Below, piece by piece: positions 18,003 through 21,771 of a DNA stretch of 21,771 nt. The stretch's first letter is position 1. Every line of letters starts with the position of its first letter. The stretch comes from Penium margaritaceum. Its lineage: Eukaryota; Streptophyta; Zygnematophyceae; Desmidiales; Peniaceae. The notes beneath the pieces were generated by a model. That model had not been told where the DNA came from. It made no database searches and was given only the letters and a program-made list of their open reading frames with translations. Made by a program: the position numbers and the translations under genes. The stretch is from contig SZWC01004904.1 in NCBI GenBank assembly GCA_023375785.1, forward strand, positions 93,535-115,305. The letters are read 5' to 3'.

Positions 18003-18970
18003 AGAATAGTTGCAGAAGGTTCCGCGTGGGTGCAGGTCACTGAGTCGTGCGACCAGGCGGGTCCGTTTGCTGAGCACAAGAGTGGGGCTGGAAATAGACT
18101 GGAGGAGGATTCTGGGAAGGAGAGTGTTGAGGAGGAGGATGCTAAGCAGGGGGGGATGCTGCAAAAGTGGGCGAGCGCTGCGAGGAATTTGGCATGGGTG
18201 CAGGTCGTCTCTGGTCGGGCGATGCGGCCGGGTAGACCCGTGCCCTGTGTAGATGATGAAGACTGATGAAAGCGGAGGAATGCTGAACGGCGAAGTAGGC
18301 GCAGGAGTGGAATCACGTGCGCGGAGGAGGTTTCAACGTGGGCGCAGGTCGTTGCGAAGCTGGCGATGCGACCGGGCGGATCCGTGTGTCAAGTAGATGA
18401 TGAAAAATAGCTCAAGGCGGAGGAATGCTGAACGGCACAGTGGGCACAGGGGCGAAACCAAGTGCGCTTCAGAGAAATCGGCGTGGGTACAGGCCGTTAC
18501 ACAAGAGGCGATGCAACCGGGTGGATCCGTGTGTCGAGAAAGCAGATGCTGGCGGAGGAAGGCTGGGACGGCGGAGTGGGCGCAGGGGCAAAACCATGTG
18601 TGCGACTGGAATAGAGAGATAGAATGCGACAAGAGGAAGGCGAGAGCCAAAGCGCCACGAGAAATCTGCTGCCAGGGTGGGTGCACGCTGCTGCGAGGAC
18701 AGGCAACTAGCTCATGCAGGTCCTTGTGCCGGCCACATAGGCTGATGACAAGCAAGCGAAAGCGAATGAAATAGGAGTGGGCGCAGGGGCAAAACCACGT
18801 GCGCTGCGGAAGTTTCTGGCGTGGGCGCAGGTCGTCGCGGAACGGGCGATACGACCAGGCGGATCCTTGTGCCAAACAAAGGATGAAACGACGGCGGAAA
18901 GGAGGAGGCAGCTGATGGCTGAGTGGACACAGGGGTGGAACCACGTGCGCTGCTGATGCTGATGAAGAAG
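18003..18970 (-). repeat. About 145-bp imperfect tandem repeat, six units
   Basis: The motif gtgggcgcaggtcgt and variants recurs with its CAG at about 18033, 18201, 18345, 18490, 18684 and 18828 (steps 168, 144, 145, 194, 144). Each unit also carries a gcgatgcgaccgggcggatcc-like block of under 20 conserved bases and an AAACCACGTGCGC-like block. It lies between PBS and gag of the minus-strand element, so it forms its RNA leader. Minus ORFs across it (18333-18989) just repeat one low-complexity peptide. Confidence 0.85.
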
Positions 18971-19239
18971 ATTGATGGGGAGGCGGCACGGATGATGACA
19001 GGATGATGCTGATAATGAAGCGGTTTGGAGGAGGCCGACATAGATGAGGAAGGAGCTTGGAGCGGAGGTCATTAGGAGGGCTGAAGGCAGCGGATGAGGA
19101 TGAAGATGATGCAAAGATGAAAGGAGGGGAAGGCTCATGAAGATGTGGCAGAGGCGGAAGATGGAGGTCGCGGCAGGCACAGGATGGCGAAGTAGAAGGT
19201 GATGCGGCAGTGAACGCGAGGGAGACAACCGGTTCCTCT

Positions 19240-19520
19240 ACTGTTGGGAGAGTGACGGCTTATTCCCAAGTTGGCCCGAGACCGACGGGTAGAAGACTGG
19301 CGGTGTCTTATGTCCTGACAGCAAGAGGAACTGATTACAGCAGAGGAAGCCGGGCGGCAAGCACGGACACTGGTCCGCTGGTGTTAGAAGAGTGATAGCT
19401 TGTTCCCCACTTGGCTCGCAATGGGAGCAGGAAGACTGGCGGTGTCCGATGTCCTGACGGCGGGAGTTACACCCCTGCTACTGACGACGCGAGAAGGTGG
19501 TGCAAGGACGTGGCTCGAGA
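19240..19520 (-). repeat. About 139-bp imperfect tandem duplication in the leader
   Basis: GAAGACTGGCGGTGTC at 19292 recurs at 19431, and the flanking gagtgacggcttattccc and gagtgatagcttgttccc correspond. The similarity is clearest in the first 90 bp of each unit. Confidence 0.75.
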
Positions 19521-19945
19521 TGATGGGTACAGGCAAGCAGAAGATGATGGGACAGAGGAAGCAGATGAGGTTGATGAGGGGAGATGAGACGAGCGGAGGT
19601 GCTTGAAGAGGCTGAGGGGATGAGTGGCAGCGGACGGCGGACGGAAGGAAGCTTCCTGGACGTTGACGAAACGCGGCGGCTCGGGGTTGCTTGCGGCTGT
19701 TGTGGACGAAGAGTCACCGATTGTTGGCCACGGGCGCGGAATGGGCGCAGGGCTTCCTCAGAATGACGGGACGTTGCTCTAGCGCGAGGAATACTCCAAG
19801 CGGTACTGTTGATGTCAGCTATCACCGAAGCTCATAGGCGCGAAGGGATGCCGGAGGCGAAGGCGGAATGCAGATCCGAGAAGCAAGGCAATGATGGTGG
19901 TAGAGCAATGGGGAGGTCATGGGGTACCAGGTGGTGTTTCCTGAT

Positions 19946-19957
19946 GCTCTGATACCA
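19946..19957 (-). other. Primer-binding site of the nested element, tRNA-iMet type
   Basis: The plus strand reads GCTCTGATACCA, so the minus strand is TGGTATCAGAGC, identical to the copia PBS at 615. It abuts the LTR end (CTGACA) directly and fixes the element's orientation. Confidence 0.92.
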
Positions 19958-20569
19958 TGTCAGAAGAATGCAAGAAGCGACGACGATAGAAGCAGAAGCA
20001 AGCAGAGGCAAAGCAGCTCACAAGAGCGTGTCGACGGAATGACGATAGCAGAAAGGTAGCTCCAGTTCCAAGGAGTTAGTCGGAGGACCTCGAGAGAGGC
20101 AAGGCACCAGAGCTTCAAGATGGAAGGAGGGCAGTGAGAGAATACGTCAGAGAGGCGAGTGATGTCTTGTGAGTGAGCGAAGGGTAAGGAGTGATGAAGC
20201 GAAGAGTGAGCAAGGAATGGTCAGCGATAGTGATAGAGGCGATGAGCGAGCAGAGCTGGGACACGGCGGCAAAGCCACGATCCAAAGGGAGTAGGATGAG
20301 CAGAACTGTTCTCGTTAAACTAGGGAGGGAATGAACATCCTCCGTATATACAACAGAACAGGACAAAACAAGCATTAACGGCTTCTTTGCGCTAGTCGGA
20401 CGCGTAGCGACGTGGTCGCTTATTAGGGGCAGCTCGACTATGGTGGAACGGTCGTGACCAACCAACCGTTGCGGAGGAGGTTTGGTGCAGGACCTAAACC
20501 GGTAGGGAGAGCTCCGATTATCCGAGGGATGTATATGAGGAGGACCTTGTCGGAGTCATATTTTTGACA
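19958..20569 (-). repeat. 5' LTR of the nested element, 612 bp
   Basis: On the minus strand it begins TGTCAAAAATATG and ends TTCTTCTGACA, with a 5-bp terminal inverted repeat. A TATA-type GTATATAC at 20344-20351 marks the U3/R side. The stretch 20344-20569 (U3) is absent from the other LTR. Confidence 0.8.
20344..20351 (-). promoter_or_regulatory. Putative TATA box of the nested element
   Basis: GTATATAC sits in the 5' LTR right where homology with the truncated 3' LTR starts, consistent with the promoter at the end of U3. Confidence 0.5.
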
Positions 20570-20571
20570 AA

Positions 20572-20970
20572 GTTCTCAACTTCTATTAGGAAAACAGCAC
20601 CAAGTAGCCTACATTTGCTCTGCTTGAGTGTGACATGCTTGCAGTGCCAGCAACTAGCACTCCATCTGAGCATATGTTGTCGCTCGGAGGGCGTGTTGTG
20701 ACTGACTTCCGCCATTCGCTCAGCCAGCTGACGGTGGAAGACCTGCTGTGTCTCAAGACCTGGATCAACGATCCAGTCCTCTGGGACTTCCCTGTGACTC
20801 CCTCGGGTGAGGTGGCCAAGGAGTTGCAAGAGACTGAAAGGAAGGAGAAAGCAGTTCGCAAGGCTGCTAGGAAGGCGCTCACAGCTCAGTCAGATGGCTT
20901 GTGTCACATATTGCCCCGTGCCATGCCCTGGAGTTGCCGTTTTCAGGGTGATGGCTCCAGATCCTTGTAA
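20572..20970 (+). pseudogene. hAT transposase C-terminal dimerisation domain (continuation after the insertion)
   Basis: After the target duplication the hAT frame resumes as VLNFY, stop, ENSTK, stop, PTFALLECD, then MLAVPATSTPSEHMLSLGGR and VEDLLCLKTW. This is the hAT dimerisation signature (usual form LA-x-PATS-x-PSER-x-FS...LSP-x-x-VE-x-L-x-CL), with His for the usual Arg after PSE. The spacing from EEIEQY in the last left exon to LNFY agrees with the family. TAG stops are at 20587-20589 and 20605-20607. A basic tail (ERKEKAVRKAARKA) follows to the stop near 20968. Together with 14961-17116 it makes a transposase of roughly 750-800 residues, normal for the family. Confidence 0.85.
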
Positions 20971-21318
20971 AGTGCATGTTTTCATGCATGGATGGATGTT
21001 TCAGAAACTAGAAGAAACGCCGGACCAGCTGCAATTTGAATCGCAACAATTGGCTAAGAATTGAGGGAGTTATGGTCCGTCAAAGTTGGGAGGTGGTGCT
21101 GGCCGTCCGGGTTTGGACGGCAGACTTGGAACCGGCCGGAAAATTGATCTTGCGATGACCAGTTCGACTCCCACCACGCACACCATGGCCGAGGCGCCCC
21201 TTGGGGGATGCTAGCAGCAATATCCCATGGTTCATTGGAGCCATGTGCGCTTCGGAATGACGGTCTGATGCTTCATTGAGGTCCAGGGCGCTTCGGGCAC
21301 CCGTCACTCACGCTAGTG
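20971..21318. other. No gene; contains a tRNA-B-box-like motif
   Basis: AGTTCGACTCC at 21161-21171 fits the RNA polymerase III B box, followed by CCCACC-ACGCACACCA, which looks like a tRNA 3' end with CCA. No good A box, T-stem or acceptor partner is seen, so no tRNA is called. The 3' terminal repeat of the hAT element may lie here but was not found. Confidence 0.35.
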
Positions 21319-21335
21319 CTCTGTCAGGGACAGAG
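21319..21335. other. Short perfect inverted repeat
   Basis: CTCTGTC-AGG-GACAGAG, a 7-bp stem with a 3-nt loop. No role is evident. Confidence 0.6.
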
Positions 21336-21337
21336 AC

Positions 21338-21697
21338 TCAATGATGCACTCCGAATCGCGTATCGGGCGCTACGGTGGTCCAAATCGCACGCGGTTTGGT
21401 GCGTTGGGGCTCCTCCGTGATTGATGTACGATTACTCATGCTGCTTGGCTGTTCTCTCTCTTGATTGCTTGGCTTTTCCGCTGACCTATCTGCGCCCTGT
21501 CGCTGGTTGCGGATCTTGGTGCGGCTTGTTTCTGTTCTCTTTGTACCACAGATTTCCCGCCACTGCTTCCCGCCTCTTTCGTCCTTCGCCACCGGTGCTT
21601 GAGTTTGGGGGAACCGCCGCAGGTGATTGTGCTGACCCGCGGCGGCTCTCCTGTAGACATCCTGGTCCTCCTCAGCTTTGGAATCCGCGCTACCCAT
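21338..21697 (-). CDS. Hypothetical hydrophilic ORF, doubtful
   Basis: 119 codons from ATG at 21697 on the minus strand, rich in Arg, Gln, Thr, Glu and Ser, without motifs or membrane segments. A second minus ORF (21436-21753) overlaps it in another frame with similar composition, so composition rather than selection may keep both open. The window ends here, so an upstream exon cannot be excluded. Confidence 0.2.
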   Translation of the reverse strand: MGSADSKAEEDQDVYRRAAAGQHNHLRRFPQTQAPVAKDERGGKQWREICGTKRTETSRTKIRNQRQGADRSAEKPSNQEREQPSSMSNRTSITEEPQRTKPRAIWTTVAPDTRFGVHH

Positions 21698-21771
21698 CGC
21701 TCAACCGCGTCCGCGGGAGCCAACGTTCTGTGCGCGGATCTCAACCTTCCCATGCTTCCTCCGCGGATGGA

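Larger units (their letters stand above)
17117..20569 (-). mobile_element. Non-autonomous LTR retrotransposon with gag fragment only, nested in the hAT gene
   Basis: It is bounded by TGTCAG at 17117 and TTGACA at 20569, with 5-bp flanks acgtt (17112-17116) and aagtt (20570-20574) that match at four of five bases, as a target duplication should. On the minus strand the order is 5' LTR (20569-19958), PBS (19957-19946), a leader with tandem repeats, a copia-type Gag N-terminal fragment (17866-17522) and a 3' LTR (17503-17117) that lacks its U3 part. No protease, integrase or reverse transcriptase is present. Joining the flanks gives an in-frame hAT reading (KCNV to LNFY), which confirms both borders. 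It needs proteins from a partner element to move. Roughly 43 differences over 387 bp separate the LTRs (about 11%). Confidence 0.85.

Noticed and set aside
18333-18989. 218-codon minus ORF
   Set aside because: It only translates the 145-bp tandem repeat and repeats one low-complexity peptide; neighbouring units break the frame.
20461-20575. Alternative right border of the nested LTR at 20464 with accgtt as target duplication and hAT reading VAEEVW
   Set aside because: That reading needs an extra base in the duplication and a frameshift before LNFY. The border at 20569 gives terminal inverted repeats, a 4/5 target match and an in-frame hAT join with normal spacing.
1529-20607. Reassigned code (TAG as glutamine), as known in some ulvophycean algae
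   Set aside because: The 863-codon copia pol frame has many CAG/CAA glutamines and no internal TAG or TAA. At least two TAG positions in the hAT gene stand where Trp or Tyr, not Gln, is expected.
21130-21187. A functional tRNA gene
   Set aside because: The T-stem and acceptor stem do not pair and no A box is found at a suitable distance.

Overview
The window is repeat-dense eukaryotic nuclear DNA. The retroelement primer-binding sites match plant-type initiator tRNA-Met, there is a plant-type Ty1/copia element, and a hAT (BED-finger) transposase gene has short GT-AG introns. Together these suggest the green lineage, possibly a streptophyte (charophyte) alga. The species cannot be fixed from the sequence alone, and I see no gene that is clearly intact and host-encoded.

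Layout, left to right. (1) 1-5468: a nearly complete Ty1/copia retrotransposon, + strand. It has a 5' LTR (first 36 bp outside the window), PBS, gag with a CCHC knuckle, protease, integrase, reverse transcriptase, RNase H, polypurine tract and 3' LTR. Two TAG stops and one frameshift break it, and the second integrase catalytic Asp is missing. (2) 5469-6826: remnant of another retroelement polyprotein with a retropepsin-like domain, cut by the copia insertion. (3) About 6690-8286: the 5' end of a minus-strand LTR element, comprising a CT-rich leader, PBS and a 701-bp LTR bounded by TGTCAG/CTGACA. (4) About 8470-9950: a decayed, Cys-rich gene with several PHD/RING-like zinc-binding modules and a 17-residue coiled-coil-like repeat. 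(5) 9950-11800: low-complexity and poorly coding DNA with a GT microsatellite and a short charged ORF remnant. (6) 11793-13140, minus strand: another PHD-like finger remnant beside nine copies of an 87-bp repeat. (7) 13150-14935: no recognisable gene, one poly-Ala ORF and a strong small hairpin. (8) 14961-17116 plus 20572-20970: one hAT transposase gene, split by (9) 17117-20569, a minus-strand LTR element that has only a gag fragment and long tandem repeats. (10) 20971-21771: little recognisable; a tRNA-B-box-like motif and an uncertain minus ORF.

The clearest story is nesting and decay. A hAT gene was broken by a non-autonomous LTR element, with a 5-bp target duplication (one mismatch) and an in-frame reading across the empty site. 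A separate retroelement was broken by the copia element. By hand alignment the copia LTRs differ at about 5% of sites and the hAT-nested LTRs at about 11%, so the copia insertion looks younger. The best candidates for something undescribed are the multi-zinc-finger/coiled-coil gene family (regions 4 and 6) and the gag-only element with its tandem-repeat leader.
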